Assembly (NCBI GenBank): GCA_963761975.1
Contig: CAVXIR010000004.1
Span: forward strand, 1,364,001 to 1,428,000
Reading direction: 5' to 3'
Origin: JAMQPK01 sp963761975
Lineage (GTDB): Bacteria > Acidobacteriota > Vicinamibacteria > Vicinamibacterales > JAMQPK01
DNA length: 64,000 nt
Positions 53,118 to 62,338 of this stretch are shown here, in pieces; position 1 is the first letter of the stretch; the number at the start of each line of letters is the position of its first letter. The position numbers were made by a program, and so were the translations under genes. The notes under the pieces were generated by a model. That model worked only from the letters and a program-made list of their open reading frames with translations. It searched no databases and was not told the DNA's origin.

Positions 53118-53278
53118 AGGTCTCCCGGCAACGGTTGTCCGGTCGGGCAGGACGGGTAGCAGGTTTACTCCGCGCTCCAGACGACGGCCGGAGCGGGCCG
53201 GACCGGTTCCTGAGGTGCCCGCGCAACCATACGCGAACTTCATCCGGGATCGTACAGTGTTCGTGCCGGTGCTCGCGG

Positions 53279-53611
53279 ATGAGGCTCCAAAACGCTGATC
53301 GCGCAATTGTTGCCACAAAGAAGCTCACGGGATACCTGCTGAACGTCTCGCACAAGCGGGGGGCCGCGAAGGCGCGGCTGCTTCTCAGCTTTGGATACCG
53401 GTCCGATGATCCGGAGCGGCTTGAGTCAGATCTTCGGGCACAGCACTTGTCGCTTGATGTCACGCGGACATCCGAGAACGCGTACGGCGTTGTCTACGAG
53501 ATTGAGGGTCCGATTACGACCCCCAAAGACAGAGCGGTCCGATTCTGCTCGGTCTGGCAGGTCGACACTGGCACTGACGTGCCGCGATTCATTACCATGT
53601 ACCCGAGGTAG
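53279..53611 (+). CDS. DUF6883 family protein
   Basis: A 110-residue protein from ATG 53279. Family-typical blocks are NADRAIVATKKLTGYLLN, GAAKARLLLSFGY, LESDLRAQH, YGVVYEIEGPITTP and VWQVDTGTDVPRFITMYPR. Upstream codons in the same frame are Arg/Ala-rich and unlike the family, so the longer frame is rejected. The family is uncharacterised and is found both alone and as the end of larger proteins with a toxin-like layout. It is followed after 1 nt by a DUF4926 gene, a neighbour pair seen elsewhere, which suggests a two-gene module. Confidence 0.75.
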   Translation: MRLQNADRAIVATKKLTGYLLNVSHKRGAAKARLLLSFGYRSDDPERLESDLRAQHLSLDVTRTSENAYGVVYEIEGPITTPKDRAVRFCSVWQVDTGTDVPRFITMYPR

Positions 53612-53612
53612 C

Positions 53613-53855
53613 ATGCCATTCGAGATGTACGGCGATGTGATCCTGACCCGCGACGTCACCGAGAGCGGCTTGCGTGCCGGCGACGTCGGCACAGTCGTGG
53701 AACTGCACGTCGTGCCGGGGGTCCCAGAGGAAGGCTACTCGGTCGAGTTCTTCGACATGACCGGCAACAGCGTTGCCGTGGTTACGCTGCCGGCCAGCGC
53801 CCTGCGCCTGCCCACACCAGCCGATCGGCCATCCGTCCGAGCCCTCAGCGCGTAA
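53613..53855 (+). CDS. DUF4926 family protein
   Basis: An 80-residue protein starting 1 nt after the DUF6883 stop. The pattern MYGDVILTRDV, GLRAGDVGTVVELH, GYSVEFFDMTGNSVAVVTL is that of DUF4926, a small SH3-like beta-barrel fold. The first 70 residues make up the domain and the tail is disordered. As the second gene of a tight pair it may be the partner or immunity protein of the DUF6883 protein; this is inference from position. Confidence 0.78.
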   Translation: MPFEMYGDVILTRDVTESGLRAGDVGTVVELHVVPGVPEEGYSVEFFDMTGNSVAVVTLPASALRLPTPADRPSVRALSA

Positions 53856-53938
53856 GCCACGTCGGCCTGATTACGAGGCGCTCCGGAGCGAGTCAACGCC
53901 TTCAGCCACCGCTCCAGCGGGTTCCAACTCGCGAAAAT

Positions 53939-53952
53939 GCGGCTCACCATTC
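53939..53952 (+). repeat. Direct repeat, right copy (GCGGCTCACCATTC)
   Basis: Exact 14-bp copy of 51758-51771. The 12-mer TGCGGCTCACCA (53938-53949) also equals the reverse-strand tRNA-like end at 36570-36581. It lies between the DUF4926 gene and the VapBC-type pair. Confidence 0.45.
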
Positions 53953-54055
53953 ATTTCCCAGTCACTTCGCTAACCTAATTCAACGTTAAACAGCATAGGT
54001 GTGGTCAACTGGGGGATCGCTCAAGCCCGGTACGCTCTCCAATACCTCCACATGG

Positions 54056-54088
54056 TGTCATTATATATGGTATATATATGGCATGACA
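54056..54088 (+). promoter_or_regulatory. AT-rich promoter/operator of the VapBC-type pair
   Basis: TGTCAT (54056-54061) and ATGACA (54083-54088) form an inverted repeat around a run of TATA steps (TTATATATGG, TATATATATGG) that stands out in this GC-rich window. The right arm covers the antitoxin ATG. Autoregulation by the RHH antitoxin is expected for such pairs. Confidence 0.5.
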
Positions 54089-54304
54089 AAAACGACGGTC
54101 TATCTGCCGGCCGAGTTAAAGCGTGCGTTGACGAGACTGGCCCGCCAGCGGGGATGCAGCGAGGCTGAGCTCCTGCGCGAGGCGGTTTCGCGACTCGCCG
54201 GTGAAGAGGACGCGCCGCGCCCGAAGCTCCCGTTATTCCGATCGACAGGGCCATCGATTGCCCAAGACGTCGATCGGGCGCTCGACGGCTTCGGCCTTCG
54301 ATGA
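54083..54304 (+). CDS. Ribbon-helix-helix antitoxin (VapB/CopG-like)
   Basis: A 73-residue protein whose first 45 residues are a CopG-type RHH: the beta-strand TKTTVYLP and two helices (ELKRALTRLARQRG, SEAELLREAVSRLA). The remainder is a linker and a C-terminal toxin-binding tail (DVDRALDGFGLR). The stop overlaps the toxin start by ATGA, which implies coupled translation. An AT-rich operator-like region covers its start. Confidence 0.85.
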   Translation: MTKTTVYLPAELKRALTRLARQRGCSEAELLREAVSRLAGEEDAPRPKLPLFRSTGPSIAQDVDRALDGFGLR

Positions 54305-54720
54305 TCGTCCTCGACACGGGCGGGCTCTACGCCGCGCTCGACGCCAACGAAACACTGCACGGACGTGCGGTTGCGGCGCTTGTCGCAGCGACGCCGCCAC
54401 GCGTCGTCTCACCCTTTGTGCTCGCGGAGCTGGATTATCTCGTCGGCAACCGGGTCGGTCACCAGGCGCAGATGGCGCTCATCGACGAGGTCACGCGCGG
54501 CGCGTATCAGCTCGAATTGTTCTCTCCCGAGGACGTCGGCCTTGCCCGGCGAACCATGGAACGCTATGCCGACCTCCACGTCGGATTGGCCGACGCCTCG
54601 GTCGTCGTTCTCGCGAACCGTCACCGAACGTTGGATCTGCTGTGCACGGATGAGCGCCATTTCCGGGCGCTCCGCGGCCCAGGTGGCAAGCCGTTCCGGT
54701 TGCTTCCGTTTGACGCCTAG
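54301..54720 (+). CDS. vapC: PIN-domain ribonuclease toxin (VapC-like)
   Basis: A 139-residue PIN-domain protein. Acidic residues expected in the nuclease centre are present: Asp5 in MIVLDTGG, Glu43 in LAELDYL, Asp98 in GLADAS and Asp117 in LCTDERH. VapC toxins cleave specific RNAs, often initiator tRNA or the sarcin-ricin loop; the target here cannot be predicted. It overlaps the RHH antitoxin gene by 4 nt. Its stop is 9 nt from the end of the convergent ADOP gene. Confidence 0.9.
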   Translation: MIVLDTGGLYAALDANETLHGRAVAALVAATPPRVVSPFVLAELDYLVGNRVGHQAQMALIDEVTRGAYQLELFSPEDVGLARRTMERYADLHVGLADASVVVLANRHRTLDLLCTDERHFRALRGPGGKPFRLLPFDA

Positions 54721-54729
54721 CGAAAGCGG

Positions 54730-57368
54730 CTATTCGGCCCGCAACGTGGTCGCCGGATCCACCCGCACCGCGCGCCACGCGGGTGTCCAGCAAGCCAGTA
54801 CGGATACGCCTGCCATCAGCGCGATGACGGCCACATATGTTAAGGGGTCGAGTCGCGATATGCCGAACAGCAGCGTCGCAAGCGTCTGACTCGCCGCGAG
54901 AGCGCCGGCCAGCCCGAGTGCGATACCACACCCTGTCAGGCGCATGCCCTCACGGAGCACCAAGCCGAGAATGCTTCCGCGCGATGCGCCGAGCGCCGAG
55001 CGCACACCGATCTCGCGCGTGCGCTCGGCCACGCTGCCGGCAAGCACGCCGTAGATGCCCGCGGCTGCCAGAATCAGCGCCGTGAGCGCGAAGGCTTGGA
55101 GAAGAATCAGCGCGAAGCCTCGTCTTGCCTCCGTGCCAGCGAGCAAGTCATCCATCATCGCGACACGGACAATTGGTTGATCCTTATCGACCGACCAGAT
55201 CGCCTGGCGAAGCGCGGGCACCAGGGCGGCTGCATCGCCGTGCGTGCGGACCACCAGAGACATGGCAGCGTCTGCGAAACGCCACTGTGCTTCAGTGGTA
55301 TACACGGCTTCGGATTCGTTCAACGCCAGCGACATCTGCTTCACATCGCCGACAACGCCAACCACTGTGTACAGCGGGCCGTCAAGAGGGCCGATGCGCA
55401 AGCGCTGACCGATTGCGTCACGGCCCGGGAGCCGTCGTCTCGCCATTGACTCACTGATCAGCGCCACGCGTGGGGCGCCCTCGCGATCGCGCTCGTCGAA
55501 CAGGCGGCCCCGCAGCAGCGGAATGCGCATCGTCTCGATATAGCCAGGGCTCACCGAGTAGCGAAACGAACCCTGCACCTCGCCGGGGTCGTCCGATGGC
55601 GGGGGATCGAAATGAACGCCATACAAATCGACGTCGCCGCTCATCGGCAACTGGCTCGTGAGGGCGGCCGTCGTGACGCCGGGCACGTTGCGCGCCGCCT
55701 GCAGTGACTGCGCGAAGAAGCGCAACTTTGTGGCCGGGTCCTTCAAGGATCCGGATGTCTGCACCTGGAGTGTGAGCAGCTCCGTCGAATCGAATCCCAC
55801 CCTGACTTCAAACAGACGCTCGAGGCTTCGCCACAGCAATCCCGAACTCACGAGCAACACCAGCGCGAGCGATACTTCCGCGACGACGAGGGCGCTACGC
55901 ATCCCATGCTGTCGCCGCGTGGTGCGGGGTGTCGTCTGGGGCAAACTGGTGTTCGAATCGCTTCGTGCGGTTTGCAGGGCGGGAATCGCGCCGATGGCGA
56001 AGCCGATGAGCGTGACGATGCCAAGCCCGAAGGCGAACACCGTGGTGTCGATGCTGATCGCACCTGCGCGCGGCAGGTTCGGTGGACTGAGTGCGACCAG
56101 CGCGCGTACGCCCAATAGCGCGACGGCGACACCGGCTACGCCGCCGAGCATAGTCAGCAGCAGGCTTTCCGTGAGCACCTGTCGGATCAGGCGCCTTCGA
56201 GGGGCGCCAAGTGCAGCGCGCAGCGTGAACTCGTCACGCCGGTAGACCGCGCGCGCAAGCAGCAGGTTCGTGACGTTCACACATGCGATCACCAGTACGA
56301 GGATGACCGCGCCGAAACTAATGAGGAGTGTCGGCTTCACGTCGCGTGTGACCTCGTCATGCAGCGAAGTCGTGAGGAATTCCACTCCGCCCCGGTACGT
56401 CGCGGGATGCTGTTCGTCAAGCACGGCCTGCCCGAGCAGGTTGAGTTCCGTCGTTGCCGGCTCGAGGCTGACCCCCGGCCGCAGACGGCCCACCGTGTGC
56501 AGGTGATGCCCCCACGTCCGTCCTTGCGACATGCCGGTACTGCATCGGCGCCCAGAGCTCGACGGACGGCGCGAGGTACATTCTCGAAGTCGCGCGGCAT
56601 GACCCCGACTACCAGATAGCTGCTGCCGTCGAGGGTGACCGGGCGGCCGATGATGGTGGGATCACCACCAAAATGCCGATGCCAGAGAGCGTCGCTGAGC
56701 ACGATGACGTTGGGGCCACTAACTTGATCATCCGAGGCCTCGAAGGGTCGCCCCAGAATTGGCGACACGCCCAGCACCTGGAAGTAACTCGCGCTGACGC
56801 GCTGGCCATCAAGTCGTTCCGGCTGGTCTCGCCCTGTCAGCGTTGGCTGCCACGGCTTGAAGACGGCAATCGCCTCGAAAGAGCGTGCGCGTTCCACGAT
56901 CCCGCGATACATGCCAAACGTTCCGTCGGCGCGCAACCCATCGCGCCCGGCCTCCCAGATCATGGTGATGCGATGGGCTTCCGGATATGGCAACGGTTCG
57001 AGCAGAATCGGTTTCAACGCGCTGAAGATCGCGGTCGTCGCCCCGATGCCGAGCGCCAACGTGAGCACAGCGATCGCCGTGAATGCCGGGGCGGTGCGAA
57101 GGCGGCGCGCACCATACCGAAGATCGGCCAGGAATGTGTCGACGACGTGTTCCCAGCCGTACTCTCGCACCTGCTGGATCGCGCTGGTTACACTCCCGAA
57201 TTCCTGTCGCGCGGCGCGGCGCGCGTCATCCGGCGAGAGTCCGCGAGCAATCTGAGCGGCGGTGGCCTGATCGAGGTAGTCCTGCACTTCGTCGACGACG
57301 TCCCGATCGGCCGCCGTCGGGCTGGTGAGTGTGCGAAGGCCACGCGTGAGTTGACGCCAGAGCGACAT
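54730..57368 (-). CDS. ADOP family ABC-type permease (PadR-linked), two frameshifts
   Basis: Starts 4 nt after the stop of the upstream padR gene. Layout: N-terminal leader (VDEVQDYLDQATAAQIARG), first helix (FTAIAVLTLALGIGATTAIFS), MacB-like domain, FtsX block near 56.3 kb (LLISFGAVILVLVIACVNVTNLLL), second periplasmic domain and final FtsX block ending VDPATTLRAE. The frame changes near 56570 (an extra C; the restored sequence reads PSVELWAPMQYR) and near 56540 (another extra C), so the first frame runs on to 56337. Together with padR it forms the second regulator/permease cassette of the window. Confidence 0.87.
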
Positions 57369-57372
57369 GGGA

Positions 57373-57708
57373 CTAGCCCTCAGTTTTCAATAACCGCGCG
57401 ATGGCGGACGCGCGACGCGCCCAATCCGCGCTTTCGATCTCGAGCTGCTTCCGACCGCTGCGCGTGAGCGTGTAGAACTTCGCACGACGAGAATTTGCCG
57501 TCTGACGCCACTCCGAGTCGAGCCAACCCGCACGCTCCAACCGTTGAAGAGCCGTGAGCAACGACCCAGGATTTACCTTGAACACGCCGCGGGAGATCTG
57601 CTCGACCCGTCGGGCAATCCCGAAACCGTGCATAGGTTCCAAGCTCAGCGTCTTCAGAATCAGCAGATCGAGCGTGCCCTGAATGACGTCTGTATTCTGG
57701 TTGTCCAT
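57373..57708 (-). CDS. PadR family transcriptional regulator
   Basis: A 111-residue PadR-type repressor from ATG 57708, with GGAG 8 nt upstream (an earlier in-frame start would lie in the promoter). Motifs are VIQGTLDLLILKTL, HGFGIARRVEQ, NPGSLLTALQRLE and RRAKFYTLTRSGRKQL. It is similar along its length to the PadR at 4544-4876, and each is followed directly by an ADOP permease. Its promoter has the same -35/spacer/-10 as that gene. Confidence 0.92.
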   Translation of the reverse strand: MDNQNTDVIQGTLDLLILKTLSLEPMHGFGIARRVEQISRGVFKVNPGSLLTALQRLERAGWLDSEWRQTANSRRAKFYTLTRSGRKQLEIESADWARRASAIARLLKTEG

Positions 57709-57743
57709 CAGATGCTCCGCCGCAGAGTGTCCACGACAAGACA

Positions 57744-57776
57744 AGCGTATGGCCGCTCATCTTGATTGTCAAGATG
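57744..57776 (-). promoter_or_regulatory. padR promoter with 19-bp palindrome (probable PadR operator)
   Basis: On the reverse strand TTGACA (57767-57772) is followed after 17 nt by TACGCT (57744-57749), the same core as at 4501-4529. The -35 lies in a palindrome, CATCTTGA-TTG-TCAAGATG read on the + strand (57758-57776). The -10 is 35 nt before the ATG, leaving room for the GGAG site. Confidence 0.7.
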
Positions 57777-58225
57777 TGTATATCAAGTGGAGCTGGGATT
57801 GAGATGCAGTCGTGGGAATGAGCAGGTTCGACCGGAGAGCCTAACGTTCGCCAGTTGGAGCCATGTCACTCATTGGTTGGAGCGGGTCGACGTACTTCGA
57901 AATGCCGTCTGAAGGGTGTCCGAGATTGGTGCGGAAGCGGGGATTCCGCAGAGCTAGTATTCGCCAGTGCCGACAAGGTTCGGAACGTGCCAATTTGTTC
58001 GAATTTCTGCGAAGTTGATTGCCATCCGAAATCACAGAAAACCACCTCGTGCCAGAGAGTTCGTTAGCTTTTGGTTAGCTGAGTCCGCCGCTGGTCCGGC
58101 GACGACGAACAACGTACCGGGCGCGACCCGGTCCTACGCCCGCTAAAGTTGTCGCTTCGGGATTGCCTTAATGTTTCGTGATGGAAGCATCGCGAATTTC
58201 GTCTTCATGATTGACTTGGCGCTAT
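57777..58225. other. Intergenic region with a hairpin, no gene recognised
   Basis: ACCGGG-CGCGA-CCCGGT at 58116-58132 forms a perfect 6-bp hairpin without a U-run. GCCTAAC at 57839-57845 resembles a core of an integron recombination site, but no partner core was found at the right distance. No coding frame with a start signal and sensible composition is seen. Confidence 0.4.
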
Positions 58226-61200
58226 TCAAGTGCGGTGTGCCCACCGCTCTGGATCCTCCAGCCAGGCCTTCACTTCCGCCAGCGCGTCGTCGTAGCTGAG
58301 CGCGGCGCCTTCTGCAGGGCGCGCGCGAATTCGGGGCCGCCCAGCTTCTCGCGGACAACCGTCTCGTAAGTGACGCTCTCCTTGTGGAAGTGCTGTTTCC
58401 AACCGACAGCGTGCTCGAGCGCTACGGCTGAGCCACACCATCGCGCCGCCCGCGTCACGTCGTTCATCGCTGCGGCCAACGCAGACGACCGTCGGAGAGT
58501 TGTCGCTGCTAACGATCTCGATCTCAGGTCGCGCACTATTGGCAGCATCTCCAGCAGGTTAAGCCGCACCTGCTCCCATGCCCCGTTTCTCAATGCGATC
58601 TCAGTTAGGTTGCCCACGCCCACGACCACGTTCGATGGCCTTCCTGAGGCGCGCGCTTCCGCAAGCGCGGCCTCCCAATGCTCGCGGGCCTGCACCAGAT
58701 CACCCCGTTCCCACGCCAGGATCGCGAGACAGTTCAGGCTATGCCCGATTGAGCCACTTTCACCGAGCTCGCGCGCCAGGCGGAGCGCCTCCTCGAAACA
58801 GGCATATGCCACGCCCGAATCGTTCTCGACCAGGCTCACCGCGCCAAGGCCATTGAGCGCCCAACTAATGCGGCGGAGGTCGCCCGCGTTTCGAGACAGC
58901 ATTAGGCTTTCCTCGTAGCACGCTCGCGTTTCCCCGAGCGCGCCCTGTCTCCATGCGAAGTCACCCATGGAAGCCAGCGCCGCCGCCCGCTCGGGCGTCG
59001 GCGACTCGGCCCCTGGTAGCCGCAGCACTGCGCCCAAGCGCTCGCGACCCATTCCGTACATTTCGCGACTATGCCAGTACCTGAGATATTTCGTTCGCCA
59101 GGCACAATCCGTGCTTTGCGCCGCCTTCAACGCGCGCGCAAGACTCAAGTGCCAAGAGGACGTTCTCGTGTTCGTGCTCCACTTGCGCGAGCCAGTCGCC
59201 CTGCTCGACGCCTCCTGACATCACCTTGCGCTCCTCCAACCATGCGACGAAATACTTCAGGTGACGTGCGCGCGCGGCATCGCCTTCGCCTGCCTCGTCG
59301 AGCTTCTCCTGCGCGAACTGCCGAAACATCTCCAGCATTCGGTAGCGTGACGTCCCACTCGCGAGCCGCTCGATCATCACCAGCGACTTGTCAGCGAGGC
59401 GGGTCATCAGCTCCAGCACCTCGAACTCATCCGCTGCCTCGCTCCACACAGCCGTTGCCGCTTCCAGCGTCCAGCCACCCGCGAACACCGCCAGCAACCG
59501 GAACAGGCGCTGCTCTTCCGCCGTCAGCAAGTCGTAGCTCCATTGGAACGCGGCCCGCAGCGTCTGGTGCCGTGGCAGTGTCTTGTGCCCGCCCGTCAAG
59601 AGCCGGAAGCGGTCGTCGAGCCTCGAGCGAATCTCTTCCACCGACAGCATCTTCACTCGTGCCGCTGCGAGCTCGATCGCGAGTGGGATACCGTCAAGAC
59701 GCCGACAGATCTCCACAACCGGCGCCGCGGTTTGCTCGTCGAGCACGAACGCGCCGTCCACGATCTGCGCTCGGTCCACGAACAGGCGCACCGCCTCCGA
59801 CGACTTCACGGCATCGAGATTGAATCTTGTTCCCGAGGGCACCGCGAGCGACCGCAGTGCAAAGAGCCTTTCTCCCTCAATGCCGAGACTCTCGCGGCTC
59901 GTGACCAGCACGCGCACATCATCGGCGGTGCTCAGCAAAGCGTCTACTAGCGCGCCACATGCGTCGAGCAGATGCTCGCAGTTGTCGAGCACCAGCAGCA
60001 GACGCTTCCCGCTCAGCTGATGAACCAGCGTCTCGAGCAGGCCCTTCCCTGGTTCTTCGCCAACCGCGAGTGTCGCCGCGATCGCCTCCGCGACACGGGA
60101 CGCTTCTCTCAGAGGACTCAGATCCACGAACCACACGCCATCCGGATGGCTCTGGAGCAGACTCTCAGCGAGCCTCAAGGCGAGTCGAGTCTTTCCGCAT
60201 CCACCGATCCCGGTCACGGTCAGCAAGCGCGCCTCACCGAGGAGTCGAATGCACTCGGCTAACTCTGTTTCGCGCCCTATAAAACGTGTGCGGTCCTTGG
60301 GAAGGTTGTTCGGAGTTAGACGTTCGGACCCGAGTCGCTGCGGCGAAACCGTCGAACCGGCCGTTACCGTGCTCAACGCCTCGACGAAGCGCGCGACGTT
60401 GGGGTAGCGGTCAGCCGGGCGTTTCGCCAGAGACTTCCGCACGACGCTCTCCAGGCCGTCGGTGATGTCTGGTCGCCTCGTCTTCAGCGCTGGCATCTCC
60501 TCGAGCGCGTGCCGCGCCAACACTGCCATCGCACTCGCCCCAGTGAACGGAGGTTCCCCTGCCAGCATCTCGTAGAGTACGCACCCCAGGCTGTAGAGGT
60601 CGGATCGTGGGTCCACCTCGGCGCTGCCCGACGCCTGCTCGGGACTCATGTAGAGCGGAGTTCCCACGATGATCCCGGTCGCCGTTTGCTGATCGACGCT
60701 CGCGCTCACGGCCCATGCGATCCCGAAGTCCGCGACCAGGGCGATTCCCTCGGCGAGCAGCACGTTCGCGGGCTTGATGTCTCTGTGGACCACCCCGTGC
60801 TGGTGAGCGTATTCGAGTGCGCTCGCGATCTCCCGTGTGAGACGCAGCGAGGCTTCGATGGAGAGGGGCTTTTCGCGATCTAGACGCCTCCGCAACGACT
60901 CGCCTTCGATGTAGGGCATGACGTAGTAGAGTTGCCCGTTCACCTCACCCGAATCGTGCAATGGCAGGATGTGCGGGTGTGTAAGCCGCGCAGCAATCTC
61001 GATCTCCCGCAGGAAACGTTGGTGCCCGATCGTCGCGGCCATCTCAGCGTGGAGGGTTTTTATCGCGACTTTGCGGCCGTGCTTCAGGTCGTCGGCCAGG
61101 TAGACGATGGCCATGCCTCCGCGGCCAAGCTCGCTCCCGATCTTGTAACGATCGGCGAGTCCTTCCTTCAGTGCCGCTGCCTGGGCGTGATATTCGCTGA

Positions 61201-61426
61201 TTCGACCGCCAATTCGCGGACGGCTTGTCAGGTTCGCCGGCATGGGCCACGCTGGTGAGGTGAGAAACGCCTCCGCTGACGCCTGATGCGCCAATAGCGA
61301 TTCCACGTCAAGCCGCAGCTCCTCGTCATTCGCACATGCTTCTTTCAAGAATGCTGCGCAGTCGCCTTCACGCGCCAGCGCCGCCTGGTAGAGCTGTGAG
61401 ATTTGCTGCCACCGTTCAGGTGTCAT
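58226..61426 (-). CDS. Serine/threonine kinase fused to a STAND-type NTPase and helical repeats, two frameshifts
   Basis: From ATG 61426 (MTPERWQQISQLYQ, the same N-terminal module as the kinase at 12.5 kb). Kinase domain about residues 93-350: GRGGMAIVYLAD, Lys123, HRDIKPAN with Asp216, DFG at 233, GTPLYMSPEQ. A predicted-ATPase domain follows with P-loop GIGGCGKT at 406-413 and Walker B LLLVLDNCEH at 476-485, then the helical WSYDLLTAEEQRLFRLLAVF region usual after such NTPases. After a shift near 59095, TPR-like helices follow (ALASMGDFAWRQGALGETRACYEESL); a second shift near 58305 gives the true end DALAEVKAWLEDPERW. No membrane helix is seen, so it should be cytosolic. Confidence 0.87.
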
Positions 61427-61440
61427 CGGGGGTTTCGGAC

Positions 61441-61446
61441 AGTATA
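61441..61446 (-). promoter_or_regulatory. -10 box (TATACT) of the kinase-STAND gene
   Basis: AGTATA on the + strand reads TATACT on the reverse strand, ending 14 nt before the ATG at 61426, with no ribosome-binding site in between. Confidence 0.45.
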
Positions 61447-61788
61447 AGCAGAACGGTTTGCGGCAGGTCCTGCAGCTTCTTTCTGTCGTTGGAATCTTTG
61501 GGCCGGCTGGTGCTGGGCGGGCCAATATCGTTATCAATACGCCTAATAAAGGTCGGTTTCGCCTCACAAATTGCGGATCGCCAGCTGAACAGGCGCAGCG
61601 TCATCCTTGGGCTGCTGCGTCCGGTCAATCTCTAGATATCCCTTCACTCGAACAGTCACTTTCGAGAACCCCCACCGATTCTCAAAGGTGTGGCCTGTCG
61701 TTGGGCCGTTCTTCCAATAGTGAAAAGAATCATCTAACTGACGCTTTCGATTTTTCGATAATCAAAATGCCGCGCGCAAGGTCCGAGC
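61447..61788. other. AT-richer intergenic region, no gene recognised
   Basis: This stretch between the kinase-STAND gene and the next + strand gene is less GC-rich than its surroundings. One open frame (61458-61814) has no ribosome-binding site and an unconvincing composition, so it is not called. Confidence 0.35.
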
Positions 61789-61810
61789 TAAAATTTAGCA
61801 GGAGTTTTCT

Positions 61811-62299
61811 ATGACCATTGCCCAATTCATTAGGGACCTCGAGAAGGTGTCGCGTGCTGTCGACACGCAACTCGCGGTCAAAAGGCTCACCGAAGTGTCG
61901 GACGCCGTTAACAAGTGGGTTCGTCTTCCAAGTGTTCCTAGTGATTTACAACGTGCTCTCGATGGATTGACGAGAACAGACGCGGCCGCCGAAGCCTTAG
62001 CGCGCGTCATCGAACAGCAGGAAGCTGTTGTTAAATATGCTCTCGCTACCGAGCGAGCGGTTCAACGGTTGTCGTTTTCGGCTCCATCGCTGCCGCCGAC
62101 ATTGCTCTACCCGAGAATCCCGCAGGCACCACGACGCCTAGAGATACGGCCTGTCGTGTCAAAGCGCCGCACTATAGTTCGACCCGAGGTCAAACGACGC
62201 ATCGGTTTCCAGGACGGGCGTTCGGAACTAACGTTGACCGTCAGACGATCGCGCTCACGATACGCCTCGTGGACTACTACCGGGAGGACGGCGCCGTAA
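61811..62299 (+). CDS. Protein of unknown function
   Basis: A 162-residue open frame with GGAG 6 nt before the ATG and a TAAAAT box at 61789-61794. The first 90 residues look helical (AQFIRDLEKVSRAVDTQL, EVSDAVNKWV, DAAAEALARVIEQQEAVV); the C-terminal third is Arg/Pro-rich and may be disordered or nucleic-acid binding. No family recognised. Codon use is less GC-biased than in the core genes, and the neighbours suggest an accessory region. The following HAD gene starts 39 nt later. Confidence 0.6.
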   Translation: MTIAQFIRDLEKVSRAVDTQLAVKRLTEVSDAVNKWVRLPSVPSDLQRALDGLTRTDAAAEALARVIEQQEAVVKYALATERAVQRLSFSAPSLPPTLLYPRIPQAPRRLEIRPVVSKRRTIVRPEVKRRIGFQDGRSELTLTVRRSRSRYASWTTTGRTAP

Positions 62300-62338
62300 C
62301 CCTTCGGCTGCGTCGAGATAAGGAAGTCTCTCACAGCA

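Noticed and set aside
53135..53278. N-terminal extension of the DUF6883 frame
   Set aside because: The extension is Arg/Ala-rich, unlike the family, and lies in the region upstream of the divergent gene; ATG 53279 gives the expected domain start.
57839..58060. Integron attC-like core (GCCTAAC) and GTTAGC motifs
   Set aside because: No second core with the right consensus and spacing was found, and no integron integrase is present.
61458..61814. 118-codon open frame before the unknown gene at 61811
   Set aside because: No ribosome-binding site, low-quality composition, and it overlaps the start region of a better supported gene.
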